64,000 nucleotides of DNA from CALGYY01 sp963678485 (GTDB taxonomy: Bacteria; Bacteroidota; Bacteroidia; Bacteroidales; CAIWKO01): assembly GCA_963678485.1 (NCBI GenBank), contig OY782882.1:1054001-1118000 (forward strand), in the 5' to 3' direction. The notes under the pieces were generated by a model. That model searched no databases, was not told where the DNA came from, and saw nothing but the letters and a program-made list of their open reading frames with translations. Position numbers and translations under genes: made by a program. Every line of letters starts with the position of its first letter. The stretch's first letter is position 1. Positions 33,625-42,471 of the stretch are shown in pieces.

Positions 33625-34584
33625 TTAATCTTTAGCGACTAAATCAGAGTATCTCAGTCGCTTGTCCTCACCGCTTTTAAGCATAAGGGCGAATCTGTAA
33701 GGCTGTTTGAATGACCTGTTATTGTATCTGAACGCAAATTCATCTACGTACATTTGAAGGTGCTTTGTGCTTGTTGAGTGATAAATTCCAATAATACCAC
33801 GCTTTAGCAAGCTCCAAAAACCCTCAATAGTGTTGGTATGAAAACTACCACGTACATATTCATCATTCATATGGTCAACAACAACGTGATTGAATAACTG
33901 ACTGCATGATTTGTATGAGACGTAACCATCAGTAACCAATGTAGCACCCCTTTCAATATTCTCTATCAAAATAGGGCGCATTGTCTTAACCTGAGTGTTT
34001 TCAATAACATTGGTAACGACCTTTTCGCCTCGTTCCAATATTCCCATAACAACATCCATTTTTGCACTACCGGGGAGACCTGTTCTGTCTTTTTTGTGTC
34101 TGTTTTTATCCTTACCCCCGATAAATGTTTCGTCAGCCTCAACAACTCCATCCATTTTTTCCACAGATCCATTCTCACCAAAAGCATAGCGAATACGTTG
34201 CAACATAAACCAAGCGGTTTTCTGTGTGACGTCAATATCACGGGCTAATTGGTGAGACGAAATGCCTTTTTTGTGGGCGGTGAGCAGATAAATGGCAATA
34301 AACCATTTTCTGAGTTTGATATTTGTGTCCTCAAAGATTGTCCCGACTTTGGCGTTGAATATTTTACGACACTTAGCGCATTTGTAGCGTTTTCCATCGG
34401 AAAACTTATAAACTACCGTGTGTCTGCATCCGTCATAAGGACAAACAGGGTGACCACTCCAACGAATACGCTCAAGGTATTTTATGCAGGTCATTTCATC
34501 GGAGAAATATTCTGCAATCTCCATTAAGCTATTCATTTTCGTTTCCTTTAATGCAGGTGATTTGTTCAATACATCTGTATCCAT
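33625..34584 (-). CDS. IS1595-family transposase (ISXO2-like)
   Basis: A 319-aa transposase. The N-terminal zinc ribbon uses Cys48 (HPVCPYDGC) and Cys69/72 (KCAKCRK). A helix-turn-helix region follows (KKGISSHQLARDIDVTQKTA). The DDE domain shows VVEADETFIGG (first Asp, Glu 151-152), VTDGYVSY (second Asp) and TIEGFWSLLKRGIIG (Glu). This is ISXO2-like, found in IS1595 elements, and matches the 8-bp target duplication. It lies in the middle of a 3-kb element, oriented leftward. Catalytic residues appear intact. Confidence 0.95.
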   Translation of the reverse strand: MDTDVLNKSPALKETKMNSLMEIAEYFSDEMTCIKYLERIRWSGHPVCPYDGCRHTVVYKFSDGKRYKCAKCRKIFNAKVGTIFEDTNIKLRKWFIAIYLLTAHKKGISSHQLARDIDVTQKTAWFMLQRIRYAFGENGSVEKMDGVVEADETFIGGKDKNRHKKDRTGLPGSAKMDVVMGILERGEKVVTNVIENTQVKTMRPILIENIERGATLVTDGYVSYKSCSQLFNHVVVDHMNDEYVRGSFHTNTIEGFWSLLKRGIIGIYHSTSTKHLQMYVDEFAFRYNNRSFKQPYRFALMLKSGEDKRLRYSDLVAKD

Positions 34585-34625
34585 AGTTGTATGGTATTAA
34601 GTGAATAATTCCGTATATTTGTAGA

Positions 34626-34736
34626 ATGAAACTTAAAAAGCCAAAAAAGGAACTGCCACAAATGGCAGAATTTGACGAGGCATTGAAGAGAATAATCAAT
34701 AGCCCGAAAAAACCGAAGGTAACAACGAAAAAATAA
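34626..34736 (+). CDS. Lys-rich 36-aa transposon passenger
   Basis: Divergent from the transposase with 41 bp between starts: ATG at 34626, product MKLKKPKKELPQMAEFDEAL...VTTKK*, ending at 34736. One third Lys, with Pro turns; possibly DNA- or protein-binding. Too short for a family, but clean, directly upstream of the transposase and not explained otherwise. A longer frame on the opposite strand (34529-34837) overlaps it and is less protein-like. Confidence 0.4.
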   Translation: MKLKKPKKELPQMAEFDEALKRIINSPKKPKVTTKK

Positions 34737-34862
34737 TATATTTTCAGGTTACCTTTTTTCAGTAAAAAGTATGTTGGAAAAATATATTTGCATTGTGGTA
34801 AGTCGCTGTTGTATTTTTGCAATAAGCGTGAAATCATTTACAAAAAACAAACATTTACTACA

Positions 34863-35069
34863 ATGGTAATTGATGAAAGAAAAGGCACTCCAAGTGCACA
34901 TTATTTGTTAAATCCACTTGCAAAACACGCAAGTATGCTTACGAATAAGGAAAATAAAGAGATAGTCCAATCAATAACAGAGCATTTGAATGGACTCACA
35001 ATAACCGAGGCACATTATATCCTCCAAGACATACAGGATAGACTACAAAATATTATTATTAAGTTGTAG
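34863..35069 (+). CDS. transposon passenger, 68 aa
   Basis: Start ATG at 34863 (MVIDERKGTPSAHYLLNPLA); a longer frame runs upstream from 34788 but its first 25 residues are not protein-like. The product ends in a helix LTITEAHYILQDIQDRLQNI. No signal or membrane segment. No family recognised. Its end overlaps the end of the opposite-strand gene by 11 bp. Confidence 0.5.
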   Translation: MVIDERKGTPSAHYLLNPLAKHASMLTNKENKEIVQSITEHLNGLTITEAHYILQDIQDRLQNIIIKL

Positions 35070-35265
35070 TCTCAGATTTTGGTTCTATTCCAAATTTATT
35101 CATTACTTCGCCGTGTGTTAGCTCTACAATTATTTCGTTAGGGGACGACTTGAAGGTTATTTTGTGCTTAATTTCACCCATACACAAAATTTCTTTAATT
35201 TCGTCTACGGCAATACTAACGTAGCCTTTAGTAGATAAAACTTCTACTCTTTTAGATTTTGTCAT
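35059..35265 (-). CDS. transposon passenger, 68 aa
   Basis: Product MTKSKRVEVLSTKGYVSIAV...; a short beta-rich protein (SIAVDEIKEILCMGEIKHK, then PNEIIVELTHGEVMNK). No domain recognised. It begins 58 bp inside the right terminal repeat and is convergent with the 34863 gene, which together with the left-end pair gives the element a loosely symmetric layout. Confidence 0.5.
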   Translation of the reverse strand: MTKSKRVEVLSTKGYVSIAVDEIKEILCMGEIKHKITFKSSPNEIIVELTHGEVMNKFGIEPKSETTT

Positions 35266-35322
35266 ATATTCTGTTTTGAAATATGCGGTAAATCTATAAA
35301 AGTTTGGTTACAAAAAAACAAT

Positions 35323-35347
35323 TGGGTCAAAATAGTATGTCGTTACC
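35323..35347 (-). repeat. right terminal inverted repeat of the IS1595-type transposon
   Basis: Exact inverted copy of 32342-32366. The 8 bases outside (35348-35355, GCGTCAAT) are the right target-site copy. Confidence 0.95.
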
Positions 35348-35360
35348 GCGTCAATTATAG

Positions 35361-35702
35361 GTTAACATTCTTTTCTGTCTTAAAGTATTGCAATACTATT
35401 GTTCAGAGCGTGTGCGCGGGACTGTCAAAGCAAGCGGGCGTGGGCGGGCTGTGAATCGCCAACGGCACGCAAATCCGCAAGGGGCCAGACAGCGGTTTTT
35501 TCGCTGTCGGCTCTGTCGAAAACGACAAAAAGAAAATTCAATTAGCGAAATGAAGTTTATTATCACATTCAAGAACTGCCGTCAATTGGCGTTTTCGGCA
35601 CTACCTTGCGTGATTTGCGGCCGTTGGCGAGAGCGAGGGGATAGCATTTTGCTTTGACTAGAATTTTGGCTCCACCTTTTGTTCATGCAAAAGGTGGAAA
35701 TC
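35361..35702. repeat. GC-rich dispersed repeat R1, copy 2
   Basis: Near-full-length homologue of copy 1 at 12816-13186, without the 27-bp nested palindrome. It ends in the same hairpin (35672-35697). Its left end lies five bases beyond the transposon target site. The gap 35703-35905 that follows holds no gene that I can see. Confidence 0.85.
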
Positions 35703-35905
35703 AAAGAAAATAAACAACACGGTTTGCTGAGCTCTCAATCGATGCTCCAAATTTATAATCGTGGGACATTGAAATTCGAAATTGAACCTCATTAATTCAA
35801 CACCTGCCTACACTTAACGCTAGCATAGACCTATTCCCATCAGTGCAAGCTTTGATTATTCGGGTTGCAAGTAGGATTATAAAAACTCACAAGTATCCTG
35901 TACGA

Positions 35906-38905
35906 CTATTTCTGCAAAAGTTTTCTTAACTCGTCGATTTGCTTTTGAAGATCTTCGATTTTTTGATTTTGAGATTCAATGGTTTTTTGTTGCGCCTGTA
36001 TCATTCCCTGTTGCTCTTGTACGGCCTTTACCAAAGGCACGGTGAATTGGCTATAGGCAACACCATAATTTCCATTTTCATCGTTAGGAATACTCACACC
36101 ATCAAATAAAAAGCCGGCATCTTTGGCAGCCTGTTCAACTTCCTGTGCAATGAATCCAGTATGAGTGATATTAGAAGATGGCTCATAATCCTGAGTTGAC
36201 ATACGTGCGTTGCGCAAACTATCGCTCATGTCTTTCATCAGAAATTCATCAAATTTTCGTGTATCGAAATTATAAACCACAGGACGCAGCTTCATAATAA
36301 AGTCAAGACCTTTCACCTCTTCCTTCACATTAAACTTAAAACGTGCATCGCTGGGGAAAGTGTAAGCCACCTGACCTTCAATGACGCTAACAGTAGTATT
36401 ACCCAAACGTAATTTATTAGAAGCATTTACAATGGCGCCTGCACCGACAGCTGTTGCATAATTAAGCGTTGTAACAGAAACATCCGCATTAGCACCTAAT
36501 CCTGTACAATAATCCCCATTATTATTATAAAGTGCACTTGAACCAAAACTTGAGCTAAATTCACCATTAAGATTTATACGCATTCCCAGATAGCCAACTG
36601 CTGTGTTGTTATTGCCATAATTCAAATAGAGCGAATAATATCCCAATGCAGTATTACGACTCCCGGTATTAAAATATAACGATGCATCTCCGATTGCAGT
36701 GTTGTCGTCTCCCGAATTATTTGAGTACAAGGCAAACGCTCCATTCGCTGTATTTCCACTACCGGTTTGATTAGTAAACAACGATTTGGTGCCAGTTGCT
36801 GTATTCGAGCTCCCACGATTATTATTCTGAAGTGCTTTAGACCCTATAGCCACATTATATGCACCCTCAATGCTTGTTAGCGCCCCGGACCCATTATTTA
36901 ATAAGGCGGAATCTCCAATTGCAACAATATTACTTTTTATGGTATTATTATACAATGCATAAATACCAATGGCCACATTACCGTGTCCTTTAGTATTGTA
37001 GTAAAGTGCGTAGTAACCATTCGCTGTATTATAAGAACCTGAATCATTCCTACACATAGAAGTATATCCGGTCGCGGTATTGCATAAACCAACTTTATTA
37101 TAGTAAAGTGCGTTTGCACCAAGAGCTGTATTTTTATCACCAATCAAATTACTGAATAAAGCGCTTGCTCCTAAACCCGTGTTGTCTATACCATCAACAC
37201 AATTTTTCATACTATTCAACCCTACCGCTGTGTTATTAGACCCTGAAATATTCGAAAGCAAGGAGAAATAACCAATCCCAACATTACCACTTCCGTTAGT
37301 ATTCGCATAAATTGATTGATAGCCCAGTGCTGTATTAGCCGAGCCACTTGTATTTCTAAGAAGCGCTCTTGCTCCAATTGCAGTATTTCCATCGGAAGTA
37401 GTACATGTATACAAAGCACTATCACCCATCGCTGTATTAAGGGTACCTGTTGAGAGCAATGATTTACCCGCCAGATAACCATACATCGCATTGTGTGCAA
37501 TATGATCTATTGAACCAGCTTTATTATTATTGACTTTTATAGTTAATGCAATATTATCCGTCGTTCCTATAAAATTAGTTCCGTTCACCGTACCTGCATT
37601 ACCCGTCAGCGACCATGCATTCAACGCTCCATCGGCACCAGTAGGACCGATTGGACCAGTGGGTCCGGTAATCCCCTGTATTCCCTGTAAACCAACAGAC
37701 CCTGTTGCCCCCGTAACCCCTTGTAAGCCCTGCAACCCATTAGTCCCCGAAGGTCCGGTAGGTCCTGTAATCCCCTGTAATCCTTGTAAGCCAACAGAAC
37801 CCGAAGGACCCGTTGCTCCTGTCACTCCGGTGACCCCTTGCAAGCCTTGTAACCCAGTAGAACCTGAAGGCCCAGTTACGCCAGTAGCGCCGGTCACTCC
37901 CTGTATTCCTTGTAAACCTATAGACCCTGTAACCCCCGCAACCCCTTGTAAACCCTGCAATCCATTAGTCCCTGAAGGTCCGGTAGGTCCTGTAATCCCC
38001 TGTAATCCTTGTAAGCCAACAGAACCCGAAGGACCCGTTGCTCCTGTCACTCCGGTGACCCCCTGCAAGCCTTGTAACCCAGTAGAACCTGAAGGCCCAG
38101 TTACACCAGTAGCGCCGGTCACTCCCTGTATTCCTTGTAAACCTATAGACCCTGTAACCCCCGCAACACCTTGTAAACCCTGCAACCCATTAGTCCCCGA
38201 AGGTCCGGTAGGTCCTGTAATCCCTTGTAATCCTTGCAAACCAACTGTACCCGAAGGTCCCGTTGCTCCTGTCACTCCGGTGACCCCTTGCAGCCCTTGT
38301 AACCCGATAGACCCTGAAGGCCCGGTTGCACCAGTAACACCGGTTACTCCTTGTATTCCTTGTAAACCTATAGACCCCGTAACCCCTTGTAAACCCTGTA
38401 ACCCAGTGACCCCTGTTACTCCCGTAACCCCTTGCAAACCCTGCAACCCAGTAGGTCCCGTAACTCCCTGCGCACCGACTGTTCCTGAAGAATTCGCATA
38501 TAATGCATAAGGAACACTTAGAAGCTGAGGTGATCCAACGCTATTGAAACCCGAGCCGGTATTTAATTCTACTTGCAAATATTTTGAACCCGACGACCAG
38601 GGGATAGTTAGAAAATCTCCTGAAACCCAGGAACCATCGCCAATTTCAACGCTTACCAATCCAAAAGCGTTGGTGGAAACAATATGCGTTTCTGAATAAA
38701 GTACAGTACCACCGGGGGAAAGATCACGAATCGAAAATCGTAAGGTCACGACTTGATTAGCAATAATATTTCCCAGATTATCGCGGCAGGCTGCCTGATA
38801 ATTAAACTTCTGTGGAGATTGTGCGAATAATGTAATACTGCAACATTGAATGATAACAAGTGTGACAATCATCAAAACCTTGCTAATACGTAGGGGATTC
38901 TTCAT
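35906..38905 (-). CDS. collagen-like tail-fibre-type surface protein with S74 chaperone domain
   Basis: A 999-aa protein. Residues 1-30 are a signal peptide; 30-140 hold the common Bacteroidota tail-fibre N-terminal unit (NYQAACRDNLGNIIANQVVT, LLSVPYALYANSS). About 145-420 are Gly-X-Y collagen-like repeats (GVTGVTGATGPSG and GLQGLQGITGPTG). From about 450 to 820 come YadA/head-like repeats with the pattern TA.G..AL..N..G..N. Residues 880-999 match the Peptidase_S74 intramolecular chaperone (SDARFKFNVKE, HTGFIAQEVEQAAKDAG) and a terminal coiled coil. Likely self-trimerising fibre on the cell surface. A clean antisense frame exists here but is a shadow of the repeats. Confidence 0.9.
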   Translation of the reverse strand: MKNPLRISKVLMIVTLVIIQCCSITLFAQSPQKFNYQAACRDNLGNIIANQVVTLRFSIRDLSPGGTVLYSETHIVSTNAFGLVSVEIGDGSWVSGDFLTIPWSSGSKYLQVELNTGSGFNSVGSPQLLSVPYALYANSSGTVGAQGVTGPTGLQGLQGVTGVTGVTGLQGLQGVTGSIGLQGIQGVTGVTGATGPSGSIGLQGLQGVTGVTGATGPSGTVGLQGLQGITGPTGPSGTNGLQGLQGVAGVTGSIGLQGIQGVTGATGVTGPSGSTGLQGLQGVTGVTGATGPSGSVGLQGLQGITGPTGPSGTNGLQGLQGVAGVTGSIGLQGIQGVTGATGVTGPSGSTGLQGLQGVTGVTGATGPSGSVGLQGLQGITGPTGPSGTNGLQGLQGVTGATGSVGLQGIQGITGPTGPIGPTGADGALNAWSLTGNAGTVNGTNFIGTTDNIALTIKVNNNKAGSIDHIAHNAMYGYLAGKSLLSTGTLNTAMGDSALYTCTTSDGNTAIGARALLRNTSGSANTALGYQSIYANTNGSGNVGIGYFSLLSNISGSNNTAVGLNSMKNCVDGIDNTGLGASALFSNLIGDKNTALGANALYYNKVGLCNTATGYTSMCRNDSGSYNTANGYYALYYNTKGHGNVAIGIYALYNNTIKSNIVAIGDSALLNNGSGALTSIEGAYNVAIGSKALQNNNRGSSNTATGTKSLFTNQTGSGNTANGAFALYSNNSGDDNTAIGDASLYFNTGSRNTALGYYSLYLNYGNNNTAVGYLGMRINLNGEFSSSFGSSALYNNNGDYCTGLGANADVSVTTLNYATAVGAGAIVNASNKLRLGNTTVSVIEGQVAYTFPSDARFKFNVKEEVKGLDFIMKLRPVVYNFDTRKFDEFLMKDMSDSLRNARMSTQDYEPSSNITHTGFIAQEVEQAAKDAGFLFDGVSIPNDENGNYGVAYSQFTVPLVKAVQEQQGMIQAQQKTIESQNQKIEDLQKQIDELRKLLQK
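37716..38385. repeat. 225-bp tandem repeats encoding the collagen-like segment
   Basis: CTCCTGTCACTCCGGTGACC recurs at 37816, 38041 and 38266, exactly 225 bp apart, that is 75 residues per unit, inside a longer region of Gly-X-Y code. Copies differ at only a few positions, so unit number probably varies between strains. Confidence 0.85.
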
Positions 38906-38943
38906 AGAATACTGTTCAAAATAAGTAATTGTTTAAGCGGGCG

Positions 38944-38951
38944 CAAAAATA
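38944..38951 (-). promoter_or_regulatory. candidate -7 element for the collagen-like gene
   Basis: Minus-strand TATTTTTG, about 40 bases before the start codon, fits TAnnTTTG. No clear -33 TTTG at the ideal distance. Confidence 0.35.
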
Positions 38952-39050
38952 TTAAAAAATAACTTTAGATGTAAAGGCTTAATCAATAATGTGTATGCAA
39001 AGTAACCATTATCCAAATCGGGCTGACTATTTTTTTCACAAAAAATAATG

Positions 39051-39058
39051 TACCTTTG
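39051..39058 (+). promoter_or_regulatory. candidate -7 element for the two small membrane genes and nnr
   Basis: TACCTTTG fits TAnnTTTG and lies 41 bases before the first start. The -33 region is T-rich without a clear TTTG. Confidence 0.45.
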
Positions 39059-39099
39059 AAGTATTAAACCTATGAATGCTAAACCAACACAGTTGATTT

Positions 39100-39474
39100 A
39101 TGGAAAACACCGTTAATCCTCAGGAATATCAAGCGGTTCCTCCTGTATGGCCGCAATATCCACCGAAAAAACAAATGCTACCGGGATCCTTAGCTACGCT
39201 AATTCTAGGCATCGTATCATTGGCAAATATGGCCATGCTTGGATGGATTCCTGCAATCATCGCCTATAAGCAATACAATAAAGCTATGGATGCCCTGCAA
39301 AGCGATCCTGATGCTTATTCTCCGACCAGCAGAAATATGGCCGCATCAGGCAAAAAGATGGCTGATATTGGACTCATCCTTGGAATATTAGGAATGTTCG
39401 TGACCGGACTTTACTATTACTGGATTTTCTCCAATATGTTCAATCATCACTCATATGATTATTACAACTATTAA
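39100..39474 (+). CDS. DUF4190/CCC-motif-like small membrane protein (124 aa)
   Basis: A Pro-rich N-terminus (residues 8-28), then two hydrophobic segments (about 31-55, LATLILGIVSLANMAMLGWI, and 87-113, ADIGLILGILGMFVTGLYYYW) around a polar loop with YKQYNKAMDALQSDPDAYSP. The tail is Tyr- and His-rich. This two-pass layout with the PGSLATLILGIVSL start is typical of DUF4190-like proteins, of unknown function. It is a tandem paralogue of the next gene (10-bp gap), probably in one operon with it and nnr. Confidence 0.72.
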   Translation: MENTVNPQEYQAVPPVWPQYPPKKQMLPGSLATLILGIVSLANMAMLGWIPAIIAYKQYNKAMDALQSDPDAYSPTSRNMAASGKKMADIGLILGILGMFVTGLYYYWIFSNMFNHHSYDYYNY

Positions 39475-39484
39475 TATTTGAACG

Positions 39485-39859
39485 ATGGAACCTACACAAA
39501 CCCAAGTGCCCGGACTACCCGGAAGCAATAATTTTCTCCATGGACGTCCCAGAGAAAATGCTCCAAACTCAGTATCTGCTTTGGTATTAGGCATAGTGTC
39601 ACTTTCGGCCATGGCTGTCGGTGGCTGGATTGTAGCTATCATCGCACTTAATCACGCTCGTCACGCCAATGAGGCCATTGCATTAGAGCCAGATCGTTAC
39701 TCCGAAGGCTCAGTCCGTATGGCGCGTGCAGGACAAAAAATGGGAAAGATGGGATTGATCTTTGGTTTGCTCGGAATATTAGTGTGGGCCTTATATTTCA
39801 CCTTTATCTTTTTGATTATTTATTACGCAAACTCGACCTCTCACTATAACCATTACTAA
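39485..39859 (+). CDS. DUF4190-like small membrane protein, paralogue (124 aa)
   Basis: Same length and layout as its neighbour: polar Pro-rich N-terminus, segment SVSALVLGIVSLSAMAVGGW and second segment MGLIFGLLGILVWALYFTF. The loop LEPDRYSEGSVRMARAGQKM matches DPDAYSPTSRNMAASGKKM of the first gene, showing a tandem duplication. Its stop shares one base with the nnr start (TAATG), so translation is coupled. Function unknown. Confidence 0.75.
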   Translation: MEPTQTQVPGLPGSNNFLHGRPRENAPNSVSALVLGIVSLSAMAVGGWIVAIIALNHARHANEAIALEPDRYSEGSVRMARAGQKMGKMGLIFGLLGILVWALYFTFIFLIIYYANSTSHYNHY

Positions 39860-41370
39860 TGAAGGTTTTTACTGTTGACCAGATCAGGGCTCTGGATGCT
39901 CTTACCATCGAGCATGAGCCTATAACTTCTGTTGATTTGATGGAGCGTGCTGCCCGTCAGTGTGCGCAATGGATTGAAGGACATTTGCCCAAGGATAAAG
40001 CCTTTGTTGTTCTGTGCGGAACCGGTAATAATGGCGGCGATGGTCTTGTCATTGCCCGCGTACTGGCTCAAAAGAAGCGCAATGTTGAAGTTTATATTTT
40101 ATATGCTGCACCTGATTGTTCCGAAGATTTCTCAGTAAATCTTAAACGCCTTCAGCAAAATCCTAAAGTTAAAATCACTACATGCCGCGATGCGAGCGAA
40201 GTTCCGTCCTTAGATCCACAGTGCATTGTAATTGACGCAATCTTTGGCTCAGGATTAAACCGTCCGTTAAATGGATGGATTGCAGAATTCATCAGCAGTA
40301 TCAATAAGCAGCCCGCATTCAAAAAAATTGCGATTGATATGCCTTCCGGATTATTTGCAGAAGATAATTCCGATAATGACGGAACGGTTTTTCGTGCGCA
40401 CATTACACTGAGTTTCCAATTCCCCAAGCTGGCATTTTTCTTTGCAGAGAATGCTCCGTTTGTGGGCGAATGGAAAATCCTGAACATCGGATTACACAAA
40501 GCTTCTATAGAATCTACAAAAGCAAAAAGTCATTTTATAGAAAGTGAAGATATCAAAGCATTGATCCATCCCCGCGAGTGTTTCTCCCACAAAGGAACCT
40601 TCGGGCATGCTTTACTGATTGCCGGAAGTCAGGGAAAAATGGGTGCTGCTGTTCTTGGAGCACGTGCAGCGTTGCGCGCCGGTGCGGGATTGCTGACTGT
40701 GCATATTCCTACCTGCGGGACCAACATCGTACAGACGGCTGTTCCCGAAGCCATGGCAAGCATCGACCCTGACCAGAAGTGCTATTCAGAAACTCCGCCC
40801 ATCGGTGCTTATTCAGCCATAGCTGCCGGTCCTGGTCTTGGAATGAACGAATCTACACAGAACGCAATTAAAGTTCTGATTCAGGAATCCGCACTACCAT
40901 TAATCCTCGATGCCGATGCGCTAAACATCCTCTCTGAAAATAAAACCTGGATTTCCTTCCTCGTCCCTGAGACTATACTCACCCCACACCCCAAAGAATT
41001 CGAGCGACTGGCAGGGAAATTCAGCAACTCATACGAACGCACTCAACTTCAAGTAGCATTCAGTATGAAATATCGTGTATATATTATTTTGAAAGGTGCA
41101 TTCACCTGCATTAGTTGTCCTGATGGGCGCACCTTTTTTAATTCGACCGGTAACCCCGGAATGGCCACTGCCGGCAGCGGTGATGTCCTGACCGGCCTAT
41201 TGCTCGGTTTGCAATCGCAGGGCTACACCCCACTCGAATGCTGTTTGATTGGAACTTACTTTCATGGACTAGCTGGTGATATTGCCGCCGACCGGCGCAG
41301 TACCACAGGAATGATCGCAAGCGATATCATTGAATATAGTGGTAAGGCTTGGAGGTATTTGGGGGGATAG
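39859..41370 (+). CDS. nnr: bifunctional NAD(P)H-hydrate repair enzyme (epimerase and dehydratase)
   Basis: Repairs damaged hydrated NADH and NADPH in the cytoplasm. The 503-aa product has an N-terminal YjeF epimerase domain (about 1-215: GTGNNGGDGLVIARVL, VIDAIFGSGLNRPL, IDMPSGLFAE) and a C-terminal ADP-dependent dehydratase domain (about 225-500: GHALLIAGSQGKMGAAVLGA, AAGPGLGMNE, LDADALNIL, LTPHPKEFERL, and the ATP-site-like NPGMATAGSGDVLTGLLLG). The two-domain fusion is normal in bacteria. It follows the small membrane genes with a one-base overlap, an arrangement that may be only transcriptional. Confidence 0.95.
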   Translation: MKVFTVDQIRALDALTIEHEPITSVDLMERAARQCAQWIEGHLPKDKAFVVLCGTGNNGGDGLVIARVLAQKKRNVEVYILYAAPDCSEDFSVNLKRLQQNPKVKITTCRDASEVPSLDPQCIVIDAIFGSGLNRPLNGWIAEFISSINKQPAFKKIAIDMPSGLFAEDNSDNDGTVFRAHITLSFQFPKLAFFFAENAPFVGEWKILNIGLHKASIESTKAKSHFIESEDIKALIHPRECFSHKGTFGHALLIAGSQGKMGAAVLGARAALRAGAGLLTVHIPTCGTNIVQTAVPEAMASIDPDQKCYSETPPIGAYSAIAAGPGLGMNESTQNAIKVLIQESALPLILDADALNILSENKTWISFLVPETILTPHPKEFERLAGKFSNSYERTQLQVAFSMKYRVYIILKGAFTCISCPDGRTFFNSTGNPGMATAGSGDVLTGLLLGLQSQGYTPLECCLIGTYFHGLAGDIAADRRSTTGMIASDIIEYSGKAWRYLGG

Positions 41371-41470
41371 GTTATAGGGTTAACGGGGTTATTGGGTTAT
41401 GGGGTTATTGAGGTTTTTGGGTTATGGGGTTATTAGGGTTATGGAGGTTTTTGGGTTATGGAGTAAATTA
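41371..41470. repeat. GGTTAT-based minisatellite
   Basis: Imperfect tandem repeats of GGGTTATGGGGTTATT and GAGGTTTTTGGG, about 90 bp, immediately after the nnr stop. Units vary in length (15-34 bp), so replication slippage is likely. The remaining 41471-41566 holds nothing recognised. Confidence 0.7.
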
Positions 41471-41566
41471 GGTGAATAGTTATTGGTAAATTAGTTACAC
41501 GCCATAGCAGGAATCCTTTGGAATGAATGGTCGGAGTTGAGGGGACTTAATAACATTTAGAATCTG

Positions 41567-42277
41567 TCACTTTTTTCTCTTCTTTCTTGTTAAGCCTTCA
41601 AATGAAAATAATTTGTAACGCACTCCAATTGTCAATTGCTGTACCTTCCATGTCAAATAATCTCTAAGCACTTTGTTCTTGATTAGATTTGTTATTCCGT
41701 AGTAATAATTTGCCTCGATTGAAAATGTTTTCGACAGTTTGTAAAGCATTCCAATACGTGCGCCGCAGTCAAGGCGGTTAATACCGAGACCATTTGACTT
41801 ATTGTGCCATGTGTAAAGCTGACCTTGATAAATCGCTTGTCCTCTGTCTTCTCCACTGCTGGCCATTACAATGTTTGCCTGAACACCGAGGTTTACATTA
41901 AATTTCTTAAAACCATAACCGACATAAACAGGCACTCCCAAATAAAAAATGCGCCGGTATATATTTCCTTCGCTGTAATCGCCTGTATAATTCCCATGCT
42001 CGTCGGTTAACGGAAATTTTAAGTATTCTTTTCCTTCAATAGGCATAAAAAGAGCTTCTGTCCCAATTAAAAGTTTGTTTTTGAAACAATAATTGTAAAA
42101 GAACCCGCATTGACCTGATGGTCGATAAAAAAACTTTTGTGTCTCCTGTTGCTGTGATGATCGTGATTTTGTCGAAAAATAACACATCCCACCATTTACT
42201 TTCAATCCGATATCATGTTGTCCGAATACCGACAGATGTACTGTTAGCGCTATTATGAAGAAAAGTAGTTGCCGCAT
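41567..42277 (-). CDS. outer membrane beta-barrel protein (236 aa)
   Basis: Signal peptide (MRQLLFFIIALTVHLSVFG) then about 215 residues of alternating strands (IGLKVNGGMCYFS, KLLIGTEALFMPIE, IFYLGVPVYVGYGFKKFNV, GIGRL-like turns, and EANYYYGITNLI), ending in aromatic residues (RYKLFSFEGL) typical of outer membrane beta-barrels (PorT-like family). Size is that of 8- to 10-stranded barrels. Single-gene unit. Function unknown; likely structural or small-molecule pore. Confidence 0.78.
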   Translation of the reverse strand: MRQLLFFIIALTVHLSVFGQHDIGLKVNGGMCYFSTKSRSSQQQETQKFFYRPSGQCGFFYNYCFKNKLLIGTEALFMPIEGKEYLKFPLTDEHGNYTGDYSEGNIYRRIFYLGVPVYVGYGFKKFNVNLGVQANIVMASSGEDRGQAIYQGQLYTWHNKSNGLGINRLDCGARIGMLYKLSKTFSIEANYYYGITNLIKNKVLRDYLTWKVQQLTIGVRYKLFSFEGLTRKKRKK

Positions 42278-42471
42278 TTTTTTAATGATTAGTCGTGTTG
42301 TAATGGGCGTCGAGGGGAAAGGTTAGTTAAATAGTAAATTAGTAAGTTGGTCAATTAGTTGAAGCGTTGAGGTAGTATGGGTTGATATTGGCCAAAATGA
42401 TAAAACGATCTTCCTTCTTATTTTTCCAACTGATTTTGCTTTAAACCTTCAAATAGTTTCGCTCTGCGCGT

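Larger units (their letters stand above)
32342..35347. mobile_element. complete IS1595-type transposon with passenger genes (3,006 bp)
   Basis: 25-bp perfect inverted repeats end the element (32342-32366 and 35323-35347, GGTAACGACATACTATTTTG...). An 8-bp direct repeat GCGTCAAT flanks it (32334-32341 and 35348-35355). The transposase at 33625-34584 has a zinc-ribbon and ISXO2-like DDE domain, the hallmark of the IS1595 family, which makes 8-bp duplications. Besides the transposase the element carries six small genes. Both ends and the duplication are intact, so insertion may be recent. The target was the AT-rich gap between the GT4 gene and repeat R1 copy 2. Confidence 0.95.

Noticed and set aside
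34529..34837. Minus-strand 102-codon frame
   Set aside because: Overlaps the transposase start and lies antisense to the 36-aa gene; composition (long runs of hydrophobic residues) is a shadow.
37530..38510. Open plus-strand frame of 326 codons
   Set aside because: Antisense to the collagen-like gene; its Pro-Val-Gly pattern follows from the Gly-X-Y codons and it has no family or start signal of its own.
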